Assembly: GCA_000437555.1 (NCBI GenBank)
Contig: FR901023.1
Location: 53,412-67,286 of the forward strand
DNA length: 13,875 nucleotides
Direction: 5' to 3'
Source of the DNA: Acidaminococcus sp. CAG:917
Lineage (GTDB): Bacteria > Bacillota > Clostridia > Christensenellales > CAG-917
This document shows, piece by piece, positions 5,781-13,294 of the stretch. The stretch's first letter is position 1. Each line of letters starts with the position of its first letter. The notes below the pieces were generated by a model, which did not search any database, had not been told where the DNA came from, and worked only from the letters and a program-made list of their open reading frames with translations. Position numbers and translations under genes: made by a program.

Positions 5781-6782
5781 TTAAAACTGTTTGGATTTTA
5801 TAAGCACTTTGCCGTAACTGCGGTCGTGCTTTTGAGAGCAGAACTCGAATGCCTTTTGAGAGTCGTCAAAGTCGAACACTTCGGCGACAAGATTGTCCGT
5901 CACTACGACGTTGTTTGCCAAAAAGTTGATGGCGGAGGATATTTCGTCTATTCCGTTGTTAACGCCCTTTATAGTGAGCTGTTTTGAAAACACCGTATCG
6001 ATGTTTGCGTCGAAACTTAAAACGTGGTTGTTGTAACCGGATATGACGATGACGCCGCCCTCACGCGTATAATTATAGGCAATGGAAAAAGGCAGCTCTC
6101 TCGGCTCGAACACGGTATAATCCGCCATACGTCCGCCTGTGATTTCACAAATCACGCTGTCAAGATTTTCCTTGCGGTTGTTTATCGTATAATACACGCC
6201 GAGTTCTTCGGCAAGTTTGAGTCTGTCATCGTAGCCGTCCACCAAAATGGGAACAAGCTGATAGTAAAGCGCAAGCTGAGATATGACGAGCCCGAAAGTG
6301 GAAGCGCCGATTACAAGCAAAAAGTCGCCCTTTTCAAAGTCGAAATTTTCGAGCACCTGATTGGCTAAAGCGATATAGTCTATAAAGACCGCTTCGCTGT
6401 CCTTTATCCCCTCAGGCAAGGAATAGACGTTGCCCACGGGCATATTGACAAAGTCGCACAAAAAGCCGTCGGTATCGAGCCCCATTATTTTTATTTTTCG
6501 CTGAGCCTTTTCTTCGTTTTCGACAGCGCTGTCGATATAGGGCGACAAAACAACCCTCATACCCATTTTGAAACCGCTGTCTTCGTCCGCTTCGCTTACG
6601 TATCCCACGGCGGAGTGCGACGGCACAATATTCCTGATATTGTTTGTTCCCTTATAAAAGGCTATGTCCGTTTCGGACAGAGCGCACGTTGAAATTTTAA
6701 CTCTTATCTGTCCCGCCGCCCTCTTCGACTTTGTTTCGACGAATTTAAGTTCGTGCGGTCCTTCGATTTTCCAAGATTTCAT
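5781..6782 (-). CDS. MDR-superfamily (alcohol dehydrogenase-like) protein lacking zinc ligands
   Basis: 333 residues, the usual length for this superfamily. An N-terminal GroES-like domain (to about residue 130) precedes a Rossmann domain with dinucleotide motif VIGASTFG (G159, G164) and acidic residue Asp182 at the end of the next strand, favouring NAD(H). Compared with zinc-dependent members, the Cys ligand of the CGTD motif is replaced in ALSETD (Ser36), the GHE motif reads SHSAVG (His56 kept, Glu replaced by Ser57), and the four-Cys structural zinc lobe is absent. It may be a zinc-free reductase or a non-catalytic relative. AGAGGT precedes the ATG by about 4 nt, and the gene has its own promoter inside the end of rng. 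It may also receive read-through from rng, since no terminator separates them. Confidence 0.82.
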   Translation of the reverse strand: MKSWKIEGPHELKFVETKSKRAAGQIRVKISTCALSETDIAFYKGTNNIRNIVPSHSAVGYVSEADEDSGFKMGMRVVLSPYIDSAVENEEKAQRKIKIMGLDTDGFLCDFVNMPVGNVYSLPEGIKDSEAVFIDYIALANQVLENFDFEKGDFLLVIGASTFGLVISQLALYYQLVPILVDGYDDRLKLAEELGVYYTINNRKENLDSVICEITGGRMADYTVFEPRELPFSIAYNYTREGGVIVISGYNNHVLSFDANIDTVFSKQLTIKGVNNGIDEISSAINFLANNVVVTDNLVAEVFDFDDSQKAFEFCSQKHDRSYGKVLIKSKQF

Positions 6783-6798
6783 AATACCTCTTGAAATT

Positions 6799-6827
6799 AT
6801 TATACCTCAATCTGCCCCAAAAAGCAA
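6799..6827 (-). promoter_or_regulatory. Sigma-A promoter for the MDR gene
   Basis: Minus strand: TTGCTT (6827-6822), a 17-nt spacer, and a perfect TATAAT (6804-6799). The -35 box abuts the last codon of rng. The expected start near 6792 gives a leader of only about 10 nt, which consists mostly of the ribosome site. Confidence 0.6.
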
Positions 6828-8291
6828 CTAATATAACATTCTTGCGTTAGACGGCAAAGTCAGCACCGAGCCGACCATAGCGAGTATCTTTTCGCCCGTC
6901 TTAGGAATATTGGCGTCGCCGACAACGTATATTCTTTTGTGCTTCCAGATTGTAGAACACTCTTTAGAGAGCATTCTCGTCGTAAAGAGAGCGTCGGCAA
7001 TTTCGGGATTGAGACCCACCAAAAGCGCGGAAACGTTTTCCTCGGACAGAGCCCTAACAAGTTTTTCTCTTAGCGCCATTATCCTGTGTTCGTTGGATAT
7101 GACGTAACCGTTGTCGCAGTAAGGACACTTTTGCAAAAGATAACTGTCGATAGACACCCTTTTTCTCTTTCTCGTAAGTTCCACAAGCCCAAGGCTTGTC
7201 ATGGACACGACGTTTGTCCGCATACCGTCCGATTTAACTTCCTCTTTGAGCGTTCTTAAAACTTCCTCTTTATGCGCCTGTTCAGTCATGTCGATAAAAT
7301 CTATAATGATTATACCGCCGAGATTTCTGAGCCTTATCTGCTTTGCAATCTCTTTTGCCGCGGCAAGATTGGTCATAAACACGGTATCTTCGAGGTTTTT
7401 GCCCCCTACGTATTTTCCGGTGTTTACGTCGATGACGTTTAAAGCTTCCGTTTTGTCTATAACAATTTCACCGCCGTTTTGAAGTTTAACCTTTCTCGAT
7501 AAAAGCGAATCAATCTGCGCCCCAAGTCCGTAATGAAGCAAAATGTTTTGCGGTTTATCATAAAACTCCACGGGAACGTCACTGAATTCCGACACCGCCA
7601 TATCGTATGCCATTTTATCGTTTACCACTATCTTTTTAAGGTCGTTAAATCTTAAATCCCTGAGCGCTCTGAGCAAAAGGTCGTCCTCTTTGAATATCGC
7701 CGTCTTTTCCTGAGCCCGAGAATATCTTTCCAAAAGATTTTTCCAAAGTTCTTCAAGTTCGGAAAGTTCGGATAAAATCTCCTCGCTTGACGCCTTTTCC
7801 GCCGCCGTTCTGCAAATTGCTCCCATACCTTCGGGAAGTGCCGAACGAACGAGATTTTCAAGCTCCGCTTTTCTTTCCTCGTCGGTTATTCGCCTCGATA
7901 CGCTTACGAATTCAGAACGGGGCAAAAACACAAGATATCTTCCGGGCAGCGTTATATCCTGTGAAAGTCTCACTCCTTTTTCGCCGAATTGGTCCTTTAC
8001 TACCTGACAGAGAACGCTGTCGCCGGGAGAGAGATTGAGCGTCTCGCCTGTGGGAGTACTGCCTTCCACAAGAGTCTGACCTACGTGCAGAAATCCGTTG
8101 CGTTCTAATCCTATGTTTACAAAACACGCTTTCATGCCCGAAAGCACGTTTTCCACCTTGCCTTTGTAGATATTGCCGACAACCCCTCTTGCCGCCGTTT
8201 TTTCAATGGAAAAATCGACAAGCTCATTGTTGTCGTCCGCTACAGCAACTCTTACATATTGCGGTTTATAATCAAGATAAAGCGTTTTCAT
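6828..8291 (-). CDS. rng: Ribonuclease E/G family endoribonuclease (RNase G)
   Basis: 487 residues, the size of RNase G rather than RNase E (no long C-terminal scaffold). An S1 RNA-binding domain lies at about residues 37-115 (GNIYKGKVENVL, FVNIGLERNGFLHV). The catalytic metal-binding aspartates are Asp288 in VIDVNTG and Asp331 in IIDFIDM, with the same 43-residue spacing as D303 and D346 of E. coli RNase E. The zinc-link motif is CPYC (Cys389, Cys392). The enzyme cuts 5'-monophosphorylated AU-rich RNA in rRNA maturation and mRNA decay. The start codon lies 20 nt inside the end of the upstream DUF2344 gene and has no clear ribosome site, so translation is probably coupled. In many Clostridia rplU follows rng; here a divergently evolved dehydrogenase-like gene follows instead. 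Confidence 0.95.
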   Translation of the reverse strand: MKTLYLDYKPQYVRVAVADDNNELVDFSIEKTAARGVVGNIYKGKVENVLSGMKACFVNIGLERNGFLHVGQTLVEGSTPTGETLNLSPGDSVLCQVVKDQFGEKGVRLSQDITLPGRYLVFLPRSEFVSVSRRITDEERKAELENLVRSALPEGMGAICRTAAEKASSEEILSELSELEELWKNLLERYSRAQEKTAIFKEDDLLLRALRDLRFNDLKKIVVNDKMAYDMAVSEFSDVPVEFYDKPQNILLHYGLGAQIDSLLSRKVKLQNGGEIVIDKTEALNVIDVNTGKYVGGKNLEDTVFMTNLAAAKEIAKQIRLRNLGGIIIIDFIDMTEQAHKEEVLRTLKEEVKSDGMRTNVVSMTSLGLVELTRKRKRVSIDSYLLQKCPYCDNGYVISNEHRIMALREKLVRALSEENVSALLVGLNPEIADALFTTRMLSKECSTIWKHKRIYVVGDANIPKTGEKILAMVGSVLTLPSNARMLY

Positions 8292-8883
8292 TTAAATGAT
8301 AAAACTCGTCGACGTCTACGAGTTTGTCTCCGTTCAAGATATATTGTCTTATTTTTAATATTTCCGTTATTGTTGCGCGGCAGCATGCAGTCGCAAAACG
8401 CTCCGGGCGAAGATTTACCGCACCGCTTGCAAGCACAGCCGTATGCTCGTCCACTTCAAAAACTTTTTCCGTGACGTCCTCTGTGACGCTCTCGCCCTTT
8501 TTAACATAGGAAGCGATATACCTTTCCTTTTTTTCAAGCGGCGTGAAAAAGTCGTATTGAGCCGCCACGACCCTGAACTGAAGATTGGGATTTTCGTCCA
8601 CGTCGACGGCGGCTATTCCCATTAAACCTTCGGGGCAGTTTTTGTTGTAAAGCGGCAGAAAATCCTTTGCCTTCATATCCGTGCATACGGTCACGTATTC
8701 AGCCCGGGACGCAAGACCGAGCGGAAGCGGCGATGAAAAATATATGAGCATATGCGGATTAAATCCGTTGGAAAACCTAACGTCTATCCCCGCTCTGCGG
8801 AATATCCTCTGAAAATGACGGAGCGTGTCTATATGCGAGATAAAACAAAAGTTATCCGTTTTTTTAAATTTCAACAGTATCAT
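8272..8883 (-). CDS. TIGR03936/DUF2344 radical SAM-associated protein
   Basis: 203 residues. The start at ATG 8883 is chosen because it overlaps the TGA of the radical SAM gene in a 4-nt ATGA junction, has AGGTG 9 nt upstream, and fits the family N-terminus. A GTG at 8895 would add four residues. The family pattern is plain: LKFKKTDNFCFISHIDTLRHFQRIFRRAG, then RFSNGFNPH and the LPLGLASRAEYV-type strand, all in the first 70 residues. DUF2344 proteins occur beside, or fused to the C-terminus of, TIGR03960 radical SAM proteins and near RNase G. Their biochemical role is not established. The C-terminal 50 residues are less conserved in character. It is the third gene of the overlapping operon. 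Confidence 0.92.
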   Translation of the reverse strand: MILLKFKKTDNFCFISHIDTLRHFQRIFRRAGIDVRFSNGFNPHMLIYFSSPLPLGLASRAEYVTVCTDMKAKDFLPLYNKNCPEGLMGIAAVDVDENPNLQFRVVAAQYDFFTPLEKKERYIASYVKKGESVTEDVTEKVFEVDEHTAVLASGAVNLRPERFATACCRATITEILKIRQYILNGDKLVDVDEFYHLNENALS

Positions 8884-10649
8884 AATATCGTGCACCTGCC
8901 AAGTTTAGACGCTCCGCAGCCGTTGCACTTCTCACGGCAGTTACAGGTTGTCTTTTGTTCGACCGCCTTAAGATATTCCTTTTTGAAATAATCTTTGGGA
9001 ACGCCCGTATCGATAAAATCCCACGGCAAAGGGGCGTCTAAATCTATCGCTTTTGTGAATTTGTCGACGGCGACGCCGTTTTCGGCAAACGCCTCAGTCC
9101 ACTTATCCCATTTGAAATGCTCGCTCCAGCTGTCGAAACGGCAACCCTTTAAATAAGCCGACTCTATAACCGAGCATAGCGAGCCGTCTCCCCTTGCGAA
9201 CGCTCCCTCGAGACACGACGTTTCCGCTCCGTGCCAGGAAAATTTCACGCCTTTAATGCGCTTTAGCTTGTCCTTTAAATACCTTTGACGAAGCAGCATT
9301 TCCTCCACCGAAATCTGCTCCGACCATTGAAAAGGCGTGCAAGGCTTGGGAACGAAAACCGAACAGCTTACCGAAAGCGTAAGCGAACGGCTTCTTTCTT
9401 TTTTGCGGAAAAGCTCTTTAAGTCTTAAACAGATGTTCGCTATGCCGTCGAGGTCGTCATACGTTTCGGTGGGAAGCCCCATCATAAAATACAGTTTTAC
9501 CGACGTATATCCCGCATCGAACGCCATTTCGATATTGTCTATATCGGCGTCCGTTATGTTTTTGTTTATGACGTCTCTGAGCCTTTGCGTGCCCGCCTCG
9601 GGAGCAAAGGTCAGCGAACTTCTTCGAGAATTCTGAACAATGTCGCCCTCGAAACTGTTGAGCCTGAGCGACGGCAGTGATAAATCGACGTGCTTGGCGT
9701 CCGACATTTTTTTAAGATAGCCGATAAGCTCTTTAAGATAGCTGTAATCGCCTGTGGAAAGGGAACAGAGCGAAAGCTCCTCGTAGCCTGTCGAATCGAT
9801 TATCTTTTCGGCGAGAGCGGCTATTCTCTTTGCGCTTCTTTCTCTTATCGGGCGGTAATAAAATCCCGCCTGACAGAATCTGCAACCCGAAGTACAGCCT
9901 CGGTATAATTCCATAACCGCCCTGTCGTGCACAATGTTTATGTTCGGCACCAAAAGCGACGTAGGATAAGGCGAGTTTTCAAAATCTTCAACAATTGCCT
10001 TTTTGACGGTTTCCCCCTCTTTGTGAAGGGCGGGACAGTATACACCCTTAAGTTTAGAGCATTTCTCTAAAAGCTCGAGTTTTGACCAGCCCTCCTCTTT
10101 TGCCTTCGCTTTAAGCTTTAAAATTTCGAGGTCGACTTCTTCTCCCTCGCCTATGACGATTAAATCGAAAAAGTGTTTAAACGGTTCGGGATTGACGGCG
10201 CATGGTCCCCCTGCGATAATTAAAGGATATTTGTCTCCCCTCTCGCTTGCCCTGAATGGAATTTCGGCAAGCTCTAACATATAAAGTATGTTGGTGTAAA
10301 GCAACTCGAATTGCAAAGAAAATCCCACGACGTCAAAATCGCAAAGAGCGGTTTTTGTTTCAAGCGAAAAAAGCGGAATGCCGTATTGCTTTAACTTTTC
10401 CCCCAAATCCGTCCAGGGAGCGTAGCATCTTTCCGCGATAAAGTCAGGTTGAGAATTTATAATGTCGTATAAAATCTGCAACCCGAGGTTGGACATTCCT
10501 ATTTCATAAACGTCGGGAAAACAAAAACAAAATTTCGCCCTTGCTTTTTTCGTCATATCGGGCGTATTAAACTCACCGCCGAGATACCTTGAAGGTTTTT
10601 CGACGGTGAGCAGCAATTCCTTTAATTTTTTAATATCTACAAAGTGCAT
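8880..10649 (-). CDS. TIGR03960 family radical SAM protein with B12-binding-like N-terminus
   Basis: 589 residues. Residues about 15-175 match the cobalamin-binding-like Rossmann domain of this group (PSRYLGGEFN, PDVYEIGMSNLGLQILY, IIAGGPCAVNPEP, IVIGEGE). The 4Fe-4S/SAM motif is RGCTSGCRFCQAG, with Cys252, Cys256 and Cys259. Later features are the APEAGTQRLRD and MMGLPTET segments of the TIM-barrel core. The C-terminus has a second cysteine cluster: Cys569, 571, 575, 578 and 586 (CNCREKCNGCG), a possible extra metal site. The substrate is unknown for the family; its constant partner is DUF2344, here overlapping by 4 nt. Association with RNase G suggests RNA or ribosome work, but this is inference. 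The start overlaps the end of the ROK gene by 13 nt. Confidence 0.93.
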   Translation of the reverse strand: MHFVDIKKLKELLLTVEKPSRYLGGEFNTPDMTKKARAKFCFCFPDVYEIGMSNLGLQILYDIINSQPDFIAERCYAPWTDLGEKLKQYGIPLFSLETKTALCDFDVVGFSLQFELLYTNILYMLELAEIPFRASERGDKYPLIIAGGPCAVNPEPFKHFFDLIVIGEGEEVDLEILKLKAKAKEEGWSKLELLEKCSKLKGVYCPALHKEGETVKKAIVEDFENSPYPTSLLVPNINIVHDRAVMELYRGCTSGCRFCQAGFYYRPIRERSAKRIAALAEKIIDSTGYEELSLCSLSTGDYSYLKELIGYLKKMSDAKHVDLSLPSLRLNSFEGDIVQNSRRSSLTFAPEAGTQRLRDVINKNITDADIDNIEMAFDAGYTSVKLYFMMGLPTETYDDLDGIANICLRLKELFRKKERSRSLTLSVSCSVFVPKPCTPFQWSEQISVEEMLLRQRYLKDKLKRIKGVKFSWHGAETSCLEGAFARGDGSLCSVIESAYLKGCRFDSWSEHFKWDKWTEAFAENGVAVDKFTKAIDLDAPLPWDFIDTGVPKDYFKKEYLKAVEQKTTCNCREKCNGCGASKLGRCTIL

Positions 10650-11587
10650 AATAAACTTGCGCCTATAATACCCGCGTCATTGCCGAGCACGGCTTTCGTC
10701 ACCTTTATCTTTGGATTATATTCTTTTCCGTAAACATTCGTGTCTACAAACGACTGAAGCGGTTTAATGAGGCTGTCGCCCTGATTGGACACTCCGCCGC
10801 CGATGAGCACGATTTCGGGATAAAAGATATTGCAAAAATTGACGATGCCCTCGCCGAGATATTTGATATATCTGTCAACCACTTCCATTGCCGCCCTGTC
10901 GCCCTTTTCGGCGCAGTCAAACGCCACTTTGCCGTTTAAACCGCCCTTTTCAACCGCCTCGGCAAGAAGACTGGTCGGGTTTTTGAGCACGGCGGCTTTA
11001 GTCTGATTTATAAGCGCCGTAGCGGAAGCGTATGCCTCAAAGCAACCTTTTCTGCCGCAGCCGCACGGTTCTCCGCCGACGTAAAGCGTCGTGTGTCCGC
11101 CCTCGCTGCCTGCCGATATGTTGCCCGTGATGAGATGTCCGCCCGATATTATGCCCGTGCCTATCCCCGTGCCTATCGTAAACATTAAAACGTCTTTTGC
11201 GCCTTTTGCCCCGCCGTATTTGGCTTCGGCAAGCACGGCGCAGTTGGCGTCGTTGGAAATTTTTATCGTCTTTTGAAAATCGAGACCGCTTCTGAAAAGT
11301 TTTACAAACTCGACGTTTTTCAGATTTAAATTGCAACAGTATCTGACAACGCCCGCTTCGTCCGCTATAGAACCGGGGAAGCCAAGACCGATTCCGCCTA
11401 TATCGTCAAGCGTCAGAGAGCAATCGGTAAGTAAATCCACGGTAAGATGCACCATATTGGCGATGAATTCAACGGTGTCTGTTCCTTTGTCCGTTTCGAC
11501 GGTCCTCTTTGCAACAATTTCGCCAAGCTCGTTTACAAGTCCCGCCTTCGCGCTCATTCCGCCGATGTCGATTCCTATATATTTCAT
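10637..11587 (-). CDS. ROK family sugar kinase (glucokinase-like)
   Basis: 316 residues from ATG 11587, chosen because GAGGTG lies just upstream and because IGIDIGG then falls at residues 4-10, as in other ROK kinases. An in-frame ATG 42 nt upstream would place most of the leader in the protein. Motifs: phosphate-1 DIGGMSAK (Asp7), catalytic Asp113 in NDANC, phosphate-2 GTGIGTGII at 140-148, and the ROK zinc site His165, Cys175, Cys177 and Cys182 (CGCGRKGC). The likely reaction is ATP-dependent 6-phosphorylation of glucose or a related hexose in the cytoplasm; the sugar cannot be fixed from sequence. There is no N-terminal winged helix, so it is a kinase rather than a NagC-type repressor. It is the first gene of a four-gene overlapping operon with radical SAM, DUF2344 and RNase G genes. 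Confidence 0.93.
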   Translation of the reverse strand: MKYIGIDIGGMSAKAGLVNELGEIVAKRTVETDKGTDTVEFIANMVHLTVDLLTDCSLTLDDIGGIGLGFPGSIADEAGVVRYCCNLNLKNVEFVKLFRSGLDFQKTIKISNDANCAVLAEAKYGGAKGAKDVLMFTIGTGIGTGIISGGHLITGNISAGSEGGHTTLYVGGEPCGCGRKGCFEAYASATALINQTKAAVLKNPTSLLAEAVEKGGLNGKVAFDCAEKGDRAAMEVVDRYIKYLGEGIVNFCNIFYPEIVLIGGGVSNQGDSLIKPLQSFVDTNVYGKEYNPKIKVTKAVLGNDAGIIGASLLCTL

Positions 11588-11614
11588 AAAACACCTCATA
11601 GTGATTGTGCATAA

Positions 11615-11643
11615 ATTATATTGCACCAAAAATAAAATGTCAA
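11615..11643 (-). promoter_or_regulatory. Perfect consensus sigma-A promoter of the ROK-rng operon
   Basis: Minus strand: TTGACA (11643-11638), a 17-nt spacer, TATAAT (11620-11615); every hexamer base and the spacing are ideal. The start is expected near 11608, leader about 20 nt. GTGCA (11607-11611) and TGCAC (11622-11626) form 5-bp inverted arms around the -10 box, which could be an operator. Confidence 0.85.
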
Positions 11644-11699
11644 CAACAGGCAGGCATTATATCGCAGGAAGGCTAACGTTGCCGCGCAAACGCTAAACT

Positions 11700-11728
11700 A
11701 AAAAAGAAAAACCGTCCCAAACGGGGCG
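11700..11728 (-). terminator. Probable intrinsic terminator after spoIVFB
   Basis: CGTCCC (11713-11718) and GGGGCG (11723-11728) form a 6-bp stem with one G:T around AAAC. On the minus strand an almost pure T tract follows (11700-11711). It lies about 200 nt after the spoIVFB stop and upstream of the ROK promoter, separating the two operons. It may also act weakly in the plus direction. Confidence 0.65.
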
Positions 11729-11932
11729 ATTTGGATTTTTTGTTCAGCTGTTAATCTTTAAAATCTTCAGTCCTTTTGATTTTAAAATCCGATTGTTTTT
11801 ATAATTTATGAAATACATTAAAATTTTTATGAATATATTAAATTCTTAAATTTTTTTGCGTATTGATTTTTATTTAGTTCCTTTTATTTTTTGATTTTCA
11901 CACCTATATTTTTAATTTATATTTTAACGGTT
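11729..11932. other. Very AT-rich gap downstream of spoIVFB
   Basis: No gene, RNA or promoter is recognised. The only regular structure noted is the perfect 12-bp palindrome GATTTTAAAATC at 11778-11789; A/T runs dominate from about 11800 to 11930. It would be the 3' untranslated part of the spoIVFB transcript. Confidence 0.5.
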
Positions 11933-12811
11933 TTATTTATACGTCTTATAATTGTTTTTCACTGCGTTCTGAGTTTTATCCCGATTTGAACCGTCAATAT
12001 TCAGCGTTTCGCCGATAGGCTTTAAAAGCTCGTTGTTTTCAAACAGTCTGTTCAGCTGTTTTTCGTCAAGCGTTCTTCTCCCTTTATCCGAATCCACCAC
12101 CACCGTTATTTCGGTATTGCAATTCATCTTTTTTAATAGGTTTACAAGCGGAGCGGAAGAGGAAACCACTATCGTCTTTTTTTCCACGCCGTTAAAATAA
12201 TCCTTTTGGCGATTGGAAAAAACGTGGCAATACGCTTCCTTTTTTGACCCGTATACAGCTCCTGCAAAGAGAAACACGGCGATAATTCCGAGCGAATAAT
12301 TTATATCGAAAAACGCGCTTATTAAAAAAAGCGCGAACAGAGCAAACGAAAGAGTGATTCCCACCCCTTTTAAAATTTTTAAAGCTTTTAGTCTGTTTTT
12401 CACGACAGCCAAAACTACCCTGCTTCCGTCAAGGGGAAAAGCAGGCAAAAGATTGAATACGACAAGCGAAACGTTCGCCCAAAAAAAAGGCTTTAATATT
12501 TTCTCTGTGTGAGGAAATGCCCACCATATCGCCATTACGACGAATATCAAAATAAGATTTGCCAAAGGTCCCGCGACGGCGATATAAGCCATCGAACGTT
12601 TGTCCATCTTTTCCTCGCCCCACAGACACGCACCGTAAGGCATCAACGTGAGTTCTCCCAAAAGGTATCCCCTCGTTTTTGCGGCAAGCATATGCGCCGT
12701 TTCGTGAAAAAACAGCGCAAACAGCGTCCACAAAAAGACAGAGCCTTTCCCCAAAAAGATTAAAACCACTCCAAACGCCAAAAAAAGCGGATGAAGTTTG
12801 ATTTTAGCCAA
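11933..12811 (-). CDS. spoIVFB: SpoIVFB-like site-2 protease (M50B)
   Basis: 292 residues, the length of SpoIVFB. The zinc site is HETAH (His36, Glu37, His40) in the second membrane segment and Asp128 in LLPAFPLDGSR. The AGPLANL loop is at residues 80-86. About six hydrophobic segments lie in residues 8-190, followed by a soluble C-terminal domain (about 200-270) with the strand/helix pattern of the CBS-like domain of SpoIVFB. In Bacillus this enzyme cleaves pro-sigma-K in the membrane around the forespore. The start is TTG at 12811: it gives the family N-terminus MAKIKLHPLF and has a GGGGGAG stretch about 12 nt upstream. The start overlaps the stop of the small membrane protein gene by 8 nt. 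No LytM-domain SpoIVFA is encoded nearby. Confidence 0.93.
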   Translation of the reverse strand: MAKIKLHPLFLAFGVVLIFLGKGSVFLWTLFALFFHETAHMLAAKTRGYLLGELTLMPYGACLWGEEKMDKRSMAYIAVAGPLANLILIFVVMAIWWAFPHTEKILKPFFWANVSLVVFNLLPAFPLDGSRVVLAVVKNRLKALKILKGVGITLSFALFALFLISAFFDINYSLGIIAVFLFAGAVYGSKKEAYCHVFSNRQKDYFNGVEKKTIVVSSSAPLVNLLKKMNCNTEITVVVDSDKGRRTLDEKQLNRLFENNELLKPIGETLNIDGSNRDKTQNAVKNNYKTYK

Positions 12812-13046
12812 GCGACGTCAGCACTCCCCCGAGCAAAGCCACGCCCGTAACCATTTTGGCGATATTAAAACAGAGATATCCGAACGATACGAAAGCTCCT
12901 ACTCCCGTAGCTATAATCGCGGCGTCGAAAATTCCGAATTTCTTTTTAGAAGAAATCTCCTCTTTTTTTGCCTTACCCACGTTCTTTTCGACATAGTTGT
13001 TCTCTTGAATAGATGCTTCAGTTTTTTGCATAGCGTCAAATTTCAT
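12804..13046 (-). CDS. Small membrane protein coupled to spoIVFB
   Basis: 80 residues from ATG 13046, chosen for GAGG at 13053-13056 with 6 nt spacing. An in-frame ATG at 13091 would place the promoter inside the gene. The first 38 residues are charged and rich in Lys and Glu (NVGKAKKEEISSKKK), then come one or two hydrophobic segments at about residues 40-64 and 66-80 (AAIIATGVGAFVSFGYL, MVTGVALLGGVL), ending SLG. I do not recognise a family. It occupies the place of spoIVFA in Bacillus, but it has no LytM domain and is far shorter. The 8-nt overlap with spoIVFB and the shared promoter suggest that it works with the protease; this is inference. Confidence 0.7.
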   Translation of the reverse strand: MKFDAMQKTEASIQENNYVEKNVGKAKKEEISSKKKFGIFDAAIIATGVGAFVSFGYLCFNIAKMVTGVALLGGVLTSLG

Positions 13047-13061
13047 AAGCCACCTCGGTAG

Positions 13062-13091
13062 ACTATATGCCGAAAAATTAAATCTATTCAA
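13062..13091 (-). promoter_or_regulatory. Promoter for the small protein-spoIVFB operon, sigma-A or sigma-E
   Basis: Two overlapping readings exist on the minus strand. As sigma-A: TTGAAT (13091-13086), 18 nt, TATAGT (13067-13062). As sigma-E: GAATAGA (13089-13083), 13 nt, CATATAGT (13069-13062), a partial match to the mother-cell consensus that would fit spoIVFB biology. Sequence cannot decide. The implied leader is very short, about 9 nt. Confidence 0.4.
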
Positions 13092-13115
13092 AAAATTTTC
13101 ATTTTTTAATAAATC

Positions 13116-13260
13116 TTTTACCGCGATTTAACGGACTGTTTAAATTTGCGGTCTGTAAATTTTACCGCCTTTTATGTTTTACCGCTTATTTTTCACCGCT
13201 TGCGTTTACGGGACGTTTGAATTTTACAATCCGTTTATATTTACTGCCCGTTTTAATTTA
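13116..13260. repeat. Degenerate short-repeat array between minE and the spoIVFB operon
   Basis: Two motif types alternate on the plus strand. TTTTACCGC occurs at 13116, 13160 and 13177, with a TTTCACCGC variant at 13191. A second type reads GGACTGTTTAAATTT (13133), GGTCTGTAAATTTT (13150), GGACGTTTGAATTTT (13211), ATCCGTTTATATTTA (13229) and GCCCGTTTTAATTTA (13246). GCGGT (13148) and ACCGC (13164) are inverted. No gene is present from 13092 to 13294. Confidence 0.5.
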
Positions 13261-13294
13261 AAGTCAATTTTCACGCTTTTTTAAAACGGCGGTA

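Noticed and set aside
11588..11629. Start of the ROK gene at the upstream ATG
   Set aside because: It would add 14 atypical residues encoded by the leader, and it lies at or upstream of the expected transcription start.
13047..13091. Start of the small membrane protein at 13091
   Set aside because: The added residues cover the promoter; the ATG at 13046 has a proper GAGG site.
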